Source: Balanoglossus misakiensis (lineage: Eukaryota > Hemichordata). Taken from it: a stretch of DNA of 64,000 nt. A program made the position numbers and the translations under genes. The notes below the pieces were generated by a model, which was given only the letters and a program-made list of their open reading frames with translations, made no database searches and was not told the origin of the DNA. Below, in pieces: positions 42,835-54,283 of this stretch; within the stretch, counting starts at the first letter, position 1, and every line of letters starts with the position of its first letter. The stretch is from the NCBI GenBank assembly GCA_040954595.2, contig CM082579.2, positions 15,190,001 through 15,254,000 on the forward strand. Reading direction: 5' to 3'.

Positions 42835-43150
42835 GCGCTATTTTGTCAGTGAAATGGCTCCATTATTATCCCTCCAACCATAGTTGAAACGGAGTTAAAT
42901 ATGTACAGCTTGAAATCATAAAATGTTGCAAAATTGAACCAAGAGTTTGGTCAATGATCAAGTTCTTACAGCTATTACTAGAACCATACAGTCTCAGCGA
43001 ACAAGAGACATTGGTCCGATTTGCAAGCCGAGTTGGAACTGACTTTGCCTGCACACAGATGTGCCAATTTCAGCGAATCTTATCGTATTTAAAAATGAAT
43101 ATGGAGAATTGTTATCTGTGTTCCTATTGCTAGCCTACATACATGTAGCT
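42835..43150 (+). repeat. Dispersed repeat, partner of 50280-50610 (inverted)
   Basis: GCGCTATTTTGTCAGTGAAATGGC, TCATAAAATGTTGCAAAATTGAACC and GAATCTTATCGTATTTAAAAATGAATATGGAGAA occur here and reversed near 50.3-50.6 kb. A shorter relative is at 29140-29290 in this orientation. Confidence 0.8.
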
Positions 43151-46100
43151 GTTGTCATTCTAGTGTTTTTTTTCTGTATACCAAAATTGCCACACTGTTT
43201 GGGATACTTTTATCAAATGTTATGTGATACTATATCAGCCTGTTTTGGGGATCTTGACAATGACATATATTAGACTTTTCATACACAGCATGAGGTAGAA
43301 TTTCAGAAAAGATTAGGTAATAAGACTGTATATCTCATAGGAAATAATCACTTTAGAAGTATTACGATAAAAAAAATCATTTCACTCTTATTGGGAGCAT
43401 ACATTTGTAAAACATACATACAGACATGAATACAGACATAGAGAGATCAAGGTGTATACGATTTTCAGTGGGGGAGGGGGTCCTCCTTAATTGCAAACAA
43501 CTATGTAATGGTAATTTCCCTTTTATAATAACAATTTTTGAGGTATAAGGAAAAAATATCAAACAAAATAAACAAAAAAACTAATTCAGCTATGATTTGA
43601 TTCAATTATCATTCTAAAGAAGCACATATCATTAACTCACTACTAAACTTTTAAAGTGATCAACCATGCACTTTCTGAGAATTTTTTTTATGCCCCCAAA
43701 ATACAATTTTTTCATTTTCAGAACATTTATGATATATCACAGTAAAAAAATCCCCTGGAAACTGCAAAACAAAAAATTGCAAAGCAATCAAACAAAAATG
43801 GCAAAAATTGTCCACAAAAACTATATTGACAGTTCCATCATAGGATTTGTTAAAATGTCGTGATAACACACCTAGGAACCTGCAAACCAAATTTCAAAGA
43901 ACTGTGAGTAGAGGTTTTTGAGTATTTGACCAAAATCACCCCAAAAATATACTTCAAACCAGATATTAACTGAATATGCTCACGTGCAGTACTGTGATTG
44001 GTTGACAGAATAACAAGATTAGAAAAACCAGTGTTAAACCAATTTGGTTTATAGTGTATATGGTGTAAGGGTTGTGTGTTGCACCATTGTGAAATGTAAA
44101 CATGTTTGTGGAATTGTTGCCTTGTCAATTTTTGTAAGGGGTTATGAGTCATGTACCCCATCCTGAACTGCATAAAAAGATAAGTCTATGGAATTCTAAA
44201 ACTCGTTGATCAAAAATGGCAAGAAATATACCAAAAAGTATGAATATTTCACCAGATTTCAACAAATCTGATTTCTGTTCATGCCTAAGAACCTCTTTAA
44301 CAAGTTTCAATAAGGAAGACATTTTGGCAAACAACAGGTAATTCAGACAAATCTGACTGATATCACATATATGAATTCCCATTCAAAGTTTCCAATCAAT
44401 TGGACTTGTGGTTTCACTGAAGACTATTTGGCCAAACCCTGCAGAATTCCCAAAAAATACAATTATGCAAATTTCTTTACAATTTGATCATATCTGACTG
44501 AGATCACCCCTAGAAACCCAAATACAAAGTATCAAAACAATTGCACTTACACACGGGATTTGATTTTTTGACAAAAACAGGAAATATTGCCCAAAAATGC
44601 ATTTTTGCAAATTTCACCACCGTTTGCACAAATGTGATTCAGGTAAGCCCTATGAACCTCCATACCAAGTTTCCAATCAATTGGACATGTAATTTCAGAG
44701 AAGAATTTTTTTAAACAAAACTGCAGAAAATTCCCCCAAACATTCATAAAAAATAGCAAACGCCAGATACTGACTCCACCTGAACAAAATCATACGAGGT
44801 CTTCCCATAGTACTTGCACACCAATGCACGCCAATTTTTAACTGAATCTGATCCGCTGTTATTAAGTTTTTCAATTTTGACTATTTGAACATTTTTCCAG
44901 TTAATACCAGTATGCATTTTTTCGCAATAACAATTTCTATGTACACACTAAATATCAGTAGTTTCAAGTTTTTGATGTTGATGGACATACACATACATAC
45001 ATCAATACATTTAGACGAAACTGATCCATTCGCAAAATACATAATTCTGTATGAGGCACACATACAGACATACATAGACGACGGACACCAACTTATGCTA
45101 TAAGCTGACATTGATATACATGTTAGCCAAAAACCAAAATCAACCTCAAAATAGACATTAAAATATATTGCACCACCATGAGAAGACAAATTCATTTTTC
45201 GACAAATTTTCTGGGGCGTCATTGATATAGCATGGCATATTGTCAAAGTACGTAGTCTCTGTGATAAGATTCCATACACACAAAATGGCCTTGGAAGTCC
45301 AGCTGACGTAGTTATGCAATGGCGTCTCGTGTATTCCGTCGCACAAAAATCATCGTAAAATTGATAGTCGGGGTCACAATTCAAGACGACTTTCTCTAAA
45401 TTCTTTATGAATGGATTAAATCGAAATCGAAATGTTGACGTATGACGTACGGAATGAGATCTGAACAGACATTCAATGTTATCATTCTCGCTCGATCACA
45501 TATTGGGTAAGCCATCTAGCAATCGCTATATAGTATTGGCGATAACAGACTGTCTATAAACTCACAAAACGGATTTTACTGTTGAGTGTGATCAACCGCC
45601 ACATTATTTTTCTCTGAACAATAGACAAATAGAAAGCCTGGTGACATTTTGAGATTGACTGCGTGAGGACCACAATATGCGTGAATCATTTACGGTTTGT
45701 CTTGATGAATGGGTCACGTCATAGTCATAACGCGGATTCGGCTGCACGCCAACTATCCGCCATATTGTCTCCACTAACTTACTCGTAAGTAGTTTCAAAC
45801 TTCATTTGAAAAGAGTATTCGTCTGACGGTCCTGTAGATTAACAATTTACGCTCTATGAAGCAACTAAACAACGTTAGCTTCCTTGTGGATTCCCGTAGG
45901 GAAGTTATTCGTAACGACGGGTACAGCGTCTGAGCATGGACAGAACCACGGCAATATCGCCAGGAATGTCTCATTTCACAGCGCCCTCAAACAGTCGATC
46001 TCCTCAAACTATCGTTTCCACTGGTCATATATGCGGCATTAACGAAAGCTCACATAGACAACCATGTAATAGAAAAATTAAAACTTAAATAACTTCATTA

Positions 46101-47055
46101 ATATCAAAGCCACACGCACCAAAACCTTTTCAGTTCTTGCCATATGATATCTGAACCTGTGTACTAAATTTGGTTGAAATCGGTTCAGCGGTTCTTGAGA
46201 TATCGGGTATACAGACAGACACACACACACATACATACATACACACACACACACACAGACATCGCTAAACCATAAGCTCACGTGATTTTCACGTGAGCTA
46301 AAAATGAAAAAAAATCCATGAGGTCTCAAAATGAATACACACCAATTTCTAAAGCAATTTGACCAGTTTCCACCAATTTCACATTGGTCCCAGTGGTAGA
46401 TAGACATATACGAAATGGGAACCAAAGAATAAAACACATTTCAAAGATTTAACACATCTTTTTCCTCAAGAGTGTTTTTCAAATCTTCTCCACATCCTTC
46501 AAAATCGCCACCATAAAGCCATATTACTTGAAGTGCTTATGTTTGTCATATCTAGGTGATGCATACCACTATAGATGTGTACCCTTTGTATAGAGGCAGA
46601 TTAAACAGGTGTGGTACCTGTTAAATATCTGACTTCTTTAAATTACAGCCACAATCGTCTGTCAACAAGATGTTCATGTAGATGTATACCTAGCAGTAAG
46701 CTTATTTAGATTGACAAATCTTAGATGAAAATAATGAAAAAGTGGCACAACCCTTAGGGCTTTAACTAGCAGCTTTATGCCAGATGAGTTCGAGTCTAAC
46801 TATGTAATGTTGACATTAAGGTTTCATTGAAATAACTTGGGAACCTCTCTACTATTTGAAGCACCAAAGCTGTGAAAAACTTCCTTCTTTCCCTGAGTTT
46901 TTTATGAATATGTTCTAATCTGGGACAACAATTTGTTGCCAAGTGTCTTGACCCCTTTACCAAATGTCAGGGACCGGATTTTTTTCAGCAAAATTTCAAA
47001 TAACCTTGGCTGATTTTTTACCTACTTTCACATATTGGGTAGCATGAAACAAAGT
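43151..47055. repeat. Intergenic DNA with degenerate ~140-bp repeats; no gene
   Basis: About 43860-44780 consists of decayed units of roughly 140 bp, recognised by CCTAGGAACCT/CCTATGAACCTCCATACCAAGTTTCCAATCAATTGGACATG and by AAAATTGCCCAAAAATGCA-type text; related units lie at 48990-49450. About 46140-46260 ends in a CAGACAGACACACACACATACATAC microsatellite preceded by TTGAAATCGGTTCAGCGGTTCTTGAGATAT, a common invertebrate repeat tail. 46500-46790 is a repeat shared with 59390-59685. A 62-codon minus frame (45346-45158, ETPLHNYVSWTSKAILCVWN) looks protein-like, but I cannot name it. Confidence 0.45.
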
Positions 47056-48260
47056 ATGGCTTCCAGAAGGGTTATAGATACAGTGTTTTGTAATAACAAG
47101 AATTAACATGAAACTATAATTTCATGGTTAATTTAGGACCGCCTTAATCTATGGTAATGTCATTAAATATTTGCATATCTAATTGTAGGCTATCCAGTGG
47201 AGGGAGAAACCTAAACATGGACAACATTGGGGTCAAAATTGTTTGACAGAACTTTGGGTGACTTTGGGTAAACCTTGACCAACATTACTATATCTTGGCA
47301 TCCAGAGCAGATGCAACCTTGACACTTGGAGTGATGGAAATGCATAATGGAGTATTATGTCTCAGCTAGTCACAGTGCTTTTGCTGTGTTTTATGTCTTT
47401 TATTCAGCCAAATTAGATGTTTTTTATTACACATTGGCTGTGTTTGCCAGTACTTTTTAGCTGGTCACACTGCCTTAAGACAATGTATTCTCAAAATACC
47501 ATGCAATCATTATGAAGCATATACAGCAGACAAAGTTATGGTATGACTGAACTTGCCCTTCTTTGTGACTAAAGCATGACCGGCCTGTCTTAGGTGGCCC
47601 CTACCTAGGGGCTTTACCCGTCATTGGCTCACAGTCTGAGAAATCAGCTCTGCAGGGAAGTTAACGATGTAACCCACCATTAAAGCTTGGATTTCCGCTT
47701 TTTGTATCTGATGCCTGGCTGAGGCCTTCTTAGGATCTACCCAACGCTGAGTAGGCTATCCCGTCATTGGCACACAGTCTCAGGGAGGGAGTTCAAAGTT
47801 CAGTATACCAGCAAAGCCTTTATATTGTCCATTCTTTTTAAGAGAAGGCTGGCTGCTGTAGAAAAATGTTGATCTCAAATGTATCATGTCCAAAAAAAGG
47901 CAGACTTCCAGCCCTATTGGTTAGGCTGGCATTAGGTATGTACATAATTAATGAGGCAAGACATAATATTCCATTACATAGTTCCATAACTCCAAGTGTC
48001 AAGGATGTATCTGTGCCGGATGCCAAGATATAGGAATGTAGGTCAAAGTTTACCCAAGATCACCCAAAAGTTTGTCAAAAGATTTTGACCCCAGAGTTGT
48101 CCATGTCCAGGTTACCACATCCACTAGAATAAGATATGCACATATTTAATGAGGTTACCATAGCTCAAGGGGGTCTTTAATTAACCATCAACATTTAGTT
48201 TCATATTAATGCATGTTAATATAATACACTGTATCTATAACCCTACTGGTAAGCCTAGAA
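47056..48260. mobile_element. 1.2-kb foldback element with ~300-bp arms
   Basis: 47060-47370 (GGGTTATAGATACAGTG...ACATGGACAACATTGGGGTCAAAA...ACCTTGACACTTGGAGT) is mirrored at about 47955-48260 (ACTCCAAGTGTCAAGGATG...TTTTGACCCCAGAGTTGTCCATGT...ACTGTATCTATAACCC). The centre has two diverged direct copies around CCCGTCATTGGCACACAGTCTC (about 47618 and 47760). No protein is encoded. The ends are not sharp enough to call a target duplication. Confidence 0.7.
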
Positions 48261-50279
48261 TTAGGTACATGCGAAAGTTTTTGACAAGATAGATAAGTTG
48301 TAAAATATGTACATGAACCTGACAATTGACTTAAAATAACATAAGGCAGACTTGATACTTATCGGAGATAGATACTAATAACAACAGTGATGTTAATTAC
48401 ACCGGGAATGTTTGTCTTATTATAGCTACATGTAAAAGACTGCTTGAGGTAATGTAATTAAAGTGACCACTTGCGATTCACCTTCAAAGTGCTATGCAAG
48501 TACATTGTTTTTCCAATGATTGGACAAAGGATATTCATAATGTGTAATTAAGGCTGGATAGCATTTTCAATGTAATAAGCCCTGCCTTCACTATAATCTT
48601 ACGCCAAATCAACATTGTTCAATTTATGTTAATAATTTCACTAAGGGATACTTGTTACATCAAATTTCCCAGCAAGGGGTGTCAGATTATTGGGCAAGTG
48701 GCATGCATGACACTAGACGATACTTTTGGAAGCAAAGCGGACAGAACACGGCTGGATATAGACTAGGTAATTCTGAATGTGACCATGAACTGTACCACAG
48801 ACTCTGTATTGTATGTTTCTGAAGAATCCCATTTAACCCAGACATCAACATACTTCAACCTTGTAAGAAGTAGAACATACATGATTTACTAGTAAATATT
48901 TGCTAGCTTATTACACACTTTGGATTACACAAAAATAGGTGTGTACACCGCTGTGACATTGCTAAGCAGATATGACCTACCAGGTAACCTAATACAATTT
49001 CACAGGAATCGGAGTATTTTCAGTGAAAACAACATTTCTTCAACAATGACAAAAACTGCCTCAACCACAAAAATTCAGATATCAACAAATCCAACAATAT
49101 CTCACTTCAATCACCACAAGGAACATGCCTACCAAAATTGAAAGCAATTTGACATGCGGTTTCAAAGAATACAAATTGCAAAAATTGCCTCAAGACCACA
49201 AATATGCAAATTTCACCAAAATGATATACAACATTACTTGGGTTACCTCATGGAACAAGCAAACCAAAATTTAAATGCAACCTGACCTGACATGGAGTTT
49301 CAGAGAAAATGATTTTTGACCAAAAATGACAAAATTATATTTCCCAAAAATTACAAATTTTGCCACAATTTAAACAATACTAACAAAGATTACCTATAGG
49401 AAATAGCATACTAAATTCTAGATACAATTCACGATATTAGCTGAAAGTATATCAGGCGTGACATAAGCTACATGCATACAAATGTTCAAAGCAATCTGAC
49501 CAGTTGTTGAGTTTCTGAGTTTTGATCAATTTCACATTGCTCCAGGTAATTAGCATATTTCATTTGAACAGGCGTGCCTGCATCTAAAAACCCAATATCA
49601 AGACTTACCACACAGACTCTGTATTGTATGTTTCTGGAGTAATCAAATAAAACCAATCATGAAAATACTTCAACCTTCTTAATATGAACAAAATCCTATT
49701 TACAGGCTGGCCTACATCTACACACCAAATATCAAGGGGATACGCGAAGGGGTTTTCAAGTTTTTGATGTGGACAGACATACATACATCCATACATACTA
49801 CATACACACATACAGAGGCAACTGACTGGTCAGAAGGCATGAGCAAAAATGCAGGAAATCAATGTTGTGACACTGGTAGTAGGCCTTAATGTATACAATA
49901 TCAAGACAGTTTATTTAACATGAAGTTTGATATGTTCATAATCATTCAGAGCTAAGCATATTTTGAAATTGTAAAATTAATATCAATCACATGAAAACTG
50001 ACAGCATGCTTTCATTTGGGAATTTAGGTATTGTAATTAACACTAACAGTCATGAAACTATTGAATCGTCAATAAAATCATACAGTAGAAATTAATGGGT
50101 TTTCTATTTATATGCGATATGAAAATGCAACTTGTGGTCCTTCGGCCAGTAAGAGGCATCAGATAATATTGTAAGACCCAGTTGCCCAATTGATTAGACC
50201 TACATGTATGCGCTGTGTGAAGCGCAAGTTATGGCAACTGAATTCACAGGACACTGAAGAAAGTGGAATCACTCAAGGT
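48261..50279. repeat. Intergenic DNA with degenerate repeats; no gene
   Basis: About 48990-49450 holds further decayed ~140-bp units (ACATGCCTACCAAAATTGAAAGCAATTTGACATGCGGTTTCA). A short duplicated phrase (CACAGACTCTGTATTGTATGTTTCTG) occurs at about 48796 and 49611. A GGACAGACATACATACATCC-type simple repeat is at about 49770-49815. No recognisable coding sequence. Confidence 0.5.
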
Positions 50280-50815
50280 ACATATGTATACATGTAGGCT
50301 AACAATCACAACACAGAGAATAGTTCTCCATATTCATTTTTAATACGATAAGATTCACTGAATTGGCGCATCCATGGGCAGGCAAGGTTAGTTCCAACTC
50401 AGTTTGCAAATCAGGCCCATGTATCTTGTTCCCTGAGACTGTCTGCTTCTAATAATAGCTGTAAGAACATAATCGTTGACCGAATGGTTGGTTCAATTTT
50501 GCAACATTTTATGATTTCAAGCTGTGCAATATTTGCAACTCAGTTTCAACTTTGGTTGGAGGGATGATGATGAAGCAATTTCACTGACAAAATAGCACTA
50601 CTAACTGACGTCAATATTTGTTCAAAGTTAAATGCATTGCTATCAGAAAAATGTATACTAAAAGTTTCGTATGTGAATAATAACACTTTTTCGTATAACT
50701 GCAAACCCTGTCACAGTTGTGAAATTCTAAGAAAATTCATTCATTAGGTAGAATTCGTGCTTTATGAATTCTTAAACAAACTTAGTCATGAAACCTAAAT
50801 GGTTACCTTACACAT
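50280..50815 (-). repeat. Inverted copy of the 41790-43150 repeat, without the MITE
   Basis: Reading the minus strand from 50815 gives GGTAACCATTTAGG, AAACTTAGT...AATTTCACAACTGTGACAGG..., then CTATTTTGTCAGTGAAATTG and the 42850-43150 sequence. At the site where the other copy carries the 834-bp MITE, this copy runs straight through (near 50600). Confidence 0.8.
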
Positions 50816-52203
50816 GTTGAGGCTCGACTTCTGTGATATGATAGTCTTTAATTAATGTGTATGTGATTCCATACAAATCCATATGATTACCTGAACATAC
50901 AAAATAAATTAAAAATAAATACATAAATTAAAAATAAATAAGTATCTCATACATATGCATAAGTGCTTGTGAGAAATATATCATATATCTAAATAAACCT
51001 GTCATTTATTGACCTCATTTTCCCAGTAAACCAAAGGACTAAATTGCACTTTAATATTACAGCTTCATTTCAATGCAACAGGTACACTACATCATAAGGG
51101 AACAAATATGCCAGCTCAACATTTATATAAACAGTGTCAAAATATAAGTGGCTACAAAAGCTTGTGTCCCTTCAATCCATTCTCCCACTCAGGTCAAACG
51201 TGTTACATATTAAAATTGCAATGTGCATAATATACAATTAGTCTTTTGTAAATTCAGACTGAGAAAATATGACTGATAAACATTATCTGGCACATGTTGG
51301 TGAATGGCTGGCGTTGATGTTGTGGGTTGAAATCCGAACTATGATTATCGCGGGTACAAATCACATTTATTTTCTCAGAGACAACACGTTTGCAACTTCG
51401 GGACAGAAAGGTGAAAACGAACGTCATTAGTTCTTGGGAAAAAACTCTGAAATCAATTTCGGTGAGGTCAAATGTGTTCCAAAGGCAAACCGTTTCTGGT
51501 AAACAAATCAATGGCAAATAGTTACTTCGGCGACTTACCAATCAATCAACATGGCTGCCAAATCGTTGGATATCCCGGTTTCATCTCGCGATCATTCTAT
51601 CTTCCGATATGGCGTTGCTTGGTTAAATTCGCCTCTTCTTTGCCGACATAGTCGGGCGACAGCGGTCCAGAAGCATATACAGCGACGCCATCTTGTTTAC
51701 AACGTGAAGTATCAACTGCGCATGCTCAATGGTTGTTGATTGGAAAGTGGGCAGAGCCTGCAAGATCCAGGGTTCGCTTGACCGGCCAAACACGGTTATT
51801 CTCCCTGGACCAAATCATTTAAGCGTCAGGCGTAATACATCACATAATTGACTGGAAAACTAAACAGTCTTCCACCTATATATCAACACAGTTTATTAAA
51901 CCAGCACCCGCGCAAATATTCACAAGTATATGATTAAAATTGATGAAATCATTAATCGCACGGTTACAGCTGTCATAGTTTCTAATAATATTATTCACTG
52001 GTAGCGCTGACATACCATGTTGAAACTTGTCGCGGAAAACAAGATAATTGATCTTACGGTGTCATTTGTTTTTAAAAAGTGCTTAATAACTATTGATCCC
52101 ATTGATATATTTTTTCCATATTTATATATTTTTCGCAAATTTTGACTGCTTGGGCTACTAATAGCATGGTGATCACAATGGATTTACCACCTCCCAGCTG
52201 CGT
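50816..52203. other. Intergenic/upstream region; no certain gene
   Basis: Mostly AT-rich. Around 51330-51760 composition becomes less AT-rich, with an ATG in good context (AACATGGCTGCCAAATCG, 51551, 62-codon open frame) and ACTGCGCATGCTCA, a possible NRF1-like promoter motif. This may be an unrelated promoter or first exon, but no domain is visible in the frame. Confidence 0.35.
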
Positions 52204-52211
52204 TATAAAAG
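52204..52211 (+). promoter_or_regulatory. TATA box upstream of signal-peptide exon
   Basis: TATAAAAG lies 59 nt before the ATG at 52263, so transcription would start near 52234. It supports the next exon being a real first exon. Confidence 0.55.
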
Positions 52212-52262
52212 AATGCCTATTCTGTGGACACTAGCCTCATCGAAGACCGAACGTGTTCATCG

Positions 52263-52361
52263 ATGTTTCCATTCATGACGAACTCCAATGCAGGCGTCGC
52301 AGTCATTCTGGCTTTCACGCTGTGGGCACCTCTGGTGACAGCAATTCCCAACAAGTTGCGG
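52263..52361 (+). CDS. First exon of a secreted or membrane protein (signal peptide)
   Basis: 33 codons from ATG at 52263 to the donor CGG|GTAAGT (52362), phase 0. The peptide is a typical signal sequence: short N-region, hydrophobic AGVAVILAFTLWAPLV, cleavage-like VTA|IP. An upstream in-frame ATG (52224) is the alternative start. No domain is encoded in this exon. The Gmr1-like element sits 153 bp downstream, inside the intron, in antisense orientation. The rest of the gene should lie to the right; the pentraxin-like exon at 59.7 kb is one candidate but the link is unproven. Confidence 0.5.
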
Positions 52362-52514
52362 GTAAGTAATCACACAACCTATATGAGTGAAAGTTTCTTG
52401 TCATTTTCGCAACGTCAAGGTTGATATTCTCTTCTTGGATCGAAAATGTGTGACACAACAAATGAATCTGCGTGGCAGGGTCGGCTGTGTCTTATGCTTC
52501 GAGGCATAGTCGTC

Positions 52515-53248
52515 TGTCACGCATCGACGGCTATACGTGAACTAGACAAATCGAATCGAACGATCAAATCTACGAAAATATATTCCACCTGGGGATTTAA
52601 TTACTAATCATGAAAATATTACCCGTACATCAAAATACCATATACAGACATGACAATCAAAACGCCACGTGGTCAAACTTATGAAAATAATCCGTTACAA
52701 TCTTAACTTATCTTAACTTAACTTAAATCTAATAAATAAAGTCCGACAAACATCGTCCTCGTTGGCATGCATGTGGAGTCTGGTAATTCATCCAGGTCTT
52801 CCTCCTGTCCGACTTGACCGCGACGCAGATACTCTTCGTGCACTTGCCAAAGTACACCGAGACGTCACCGCACATTCATTCCACACCAGCAATGTCCATT
52901 GACAGATCAAAGTTCCGTACGGCTAAACGCCCAATTTCAGAACATCTCGACATCAATTCAGTGTAGTGTGCTGGGTTATTAAAATATACCACAGGTTGAG
53001 ATGAAAAGTGATAGTCAAAACTCACATGGTTGGAGGATGTCTATGGATCCAAAATCATACACGTCAAACGCTATGGCTGCCATCCTATCAAATCCCCTAG
53101 GAAGTAGTCAGACCAGGTGGTCCTCAAGACTCCCCAAGCTACTAAAACACACGTATTCAATATACTAAATCTCACCACCGAGGGCGTAAACTCTAGAGAG
53201 ACAATTACAAGTACATACAATTATGCTATATCACAGAATATCGTCACA
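52515..53248 (-). repeat. 3' LTR of Gmr1-like element
   Basis: 734 bp, nearly identical to 58270-59003, bordered by CGTC and the purine tract. Confidence 0.94.
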
Positions 53249-53425
53249 CCCCCCTTCCAGAACAAGAAATTTTGGTATTGAAGATTCCAAAATTTTTAAG
53301 AATTCTAACTCTAGATTTACAAACACAATATATACTTTTTTTTTTTTACAACTTTAAATATTTTCCTCTTAAGTAGCAAAATATATCTTTCATGAGAGAT
53401 ATATACACCAGTCAATTACAGTTAA

Positions 53426-54283
53426 TTAATACATACGGGATAAAGCATCGGCGCATACATTATCTTTTCCCCGAATGTGCCTAATCTCCAAGTCATATTC
53501 TTGTAACAACAAACTCCAATTAAGCAATCGTCGATTCTTATTTCTCATCTTATGCAAGAATACCAGCGGATTATGGTCTGTAAAAACTACAACGGGTTTC
53601 CCAGATGAAGTTACATAGATTTCAAAGTGCTGAACTGCTAAGACTAAAGCAAGGGCTTCCTTCTCGATAGTAGAGTAATTCTGTTGACAAGAATTAAATT
53701 TCCTAGAAAAATAAGCAACTGAGTGTGCCACATTAGCACCATCAAATTGAAGTAATACAGCCCCAGCTCCCACGTCACTCGCGTCTACATTCAATGCGAA
53801 TGGTTTGGTAAAGTCGGGTGCTTTCAACACTGGTACAGTACACAGCAACGATTTGACTTTGTCAAATGATATCTGACATGACGAAGACCATTCAAATTTT
53901 CTGCCCTTCTTTAACAAATTGGTTAGAGGGGCAGCCATTTCAGAAAAGTTTCTACAAAATTTCCTGTAGTAACCGGCCATCCCCAAGAAACGCATTAAAC
54001 CACGTCGATTTACTGGCACCGGATATTCAACAATATCTTTAATCTTAGCAGTAAGAGGAGCCACTTCACCTCCCCCCACAATATGGCCTAAATACCTAAC
54101 TTTAGCCTTTCCGAATTGACATTTACTCAAATTTACAGTCAAGTTATCTCGTCGCAATCGGTCAAACAATTTGTCAATTGATGCTACATGTTCAGACCAA
54201 AGTACACCACCATATGAGGCAATGTCATCGATATAGGGATCTGTTTCTTTCATCCCTTCTACACATGAATTCATCATTCGTTA
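53426..54283 (-). CDS. pol: Gmr1-like pol, C-terminal part: RT palm and RNase H
   Basis: The same frame as the long upstream frame, cut off from it by an in-frame TAA at 54283-54281; the next ATG is 54277. The RT catalytic box DPYIDDIASYG lies about 12 residues after the stop, followed by LSKCQFGKAKVRYLGHIVGGG and LMRFLGMAGYYRKFCRNF. RNase H has LNVDASDVGAGAVL, STIEKEALALVLAVQHF, VFTDHNPLVFLHKM and ends KDNVCADALSRMY at the natural end of the polyprotein, so nothing follows. Without reading through the TAA the catalytic RT residues are not made. Confidence 0.9.

Noticed and set aside
51551-51739. Gene starting AACATGGCTGCC at 51551
   Set aside because: Good start context, but 62 codons without a domain or donor; kept only as a possible promoter region.
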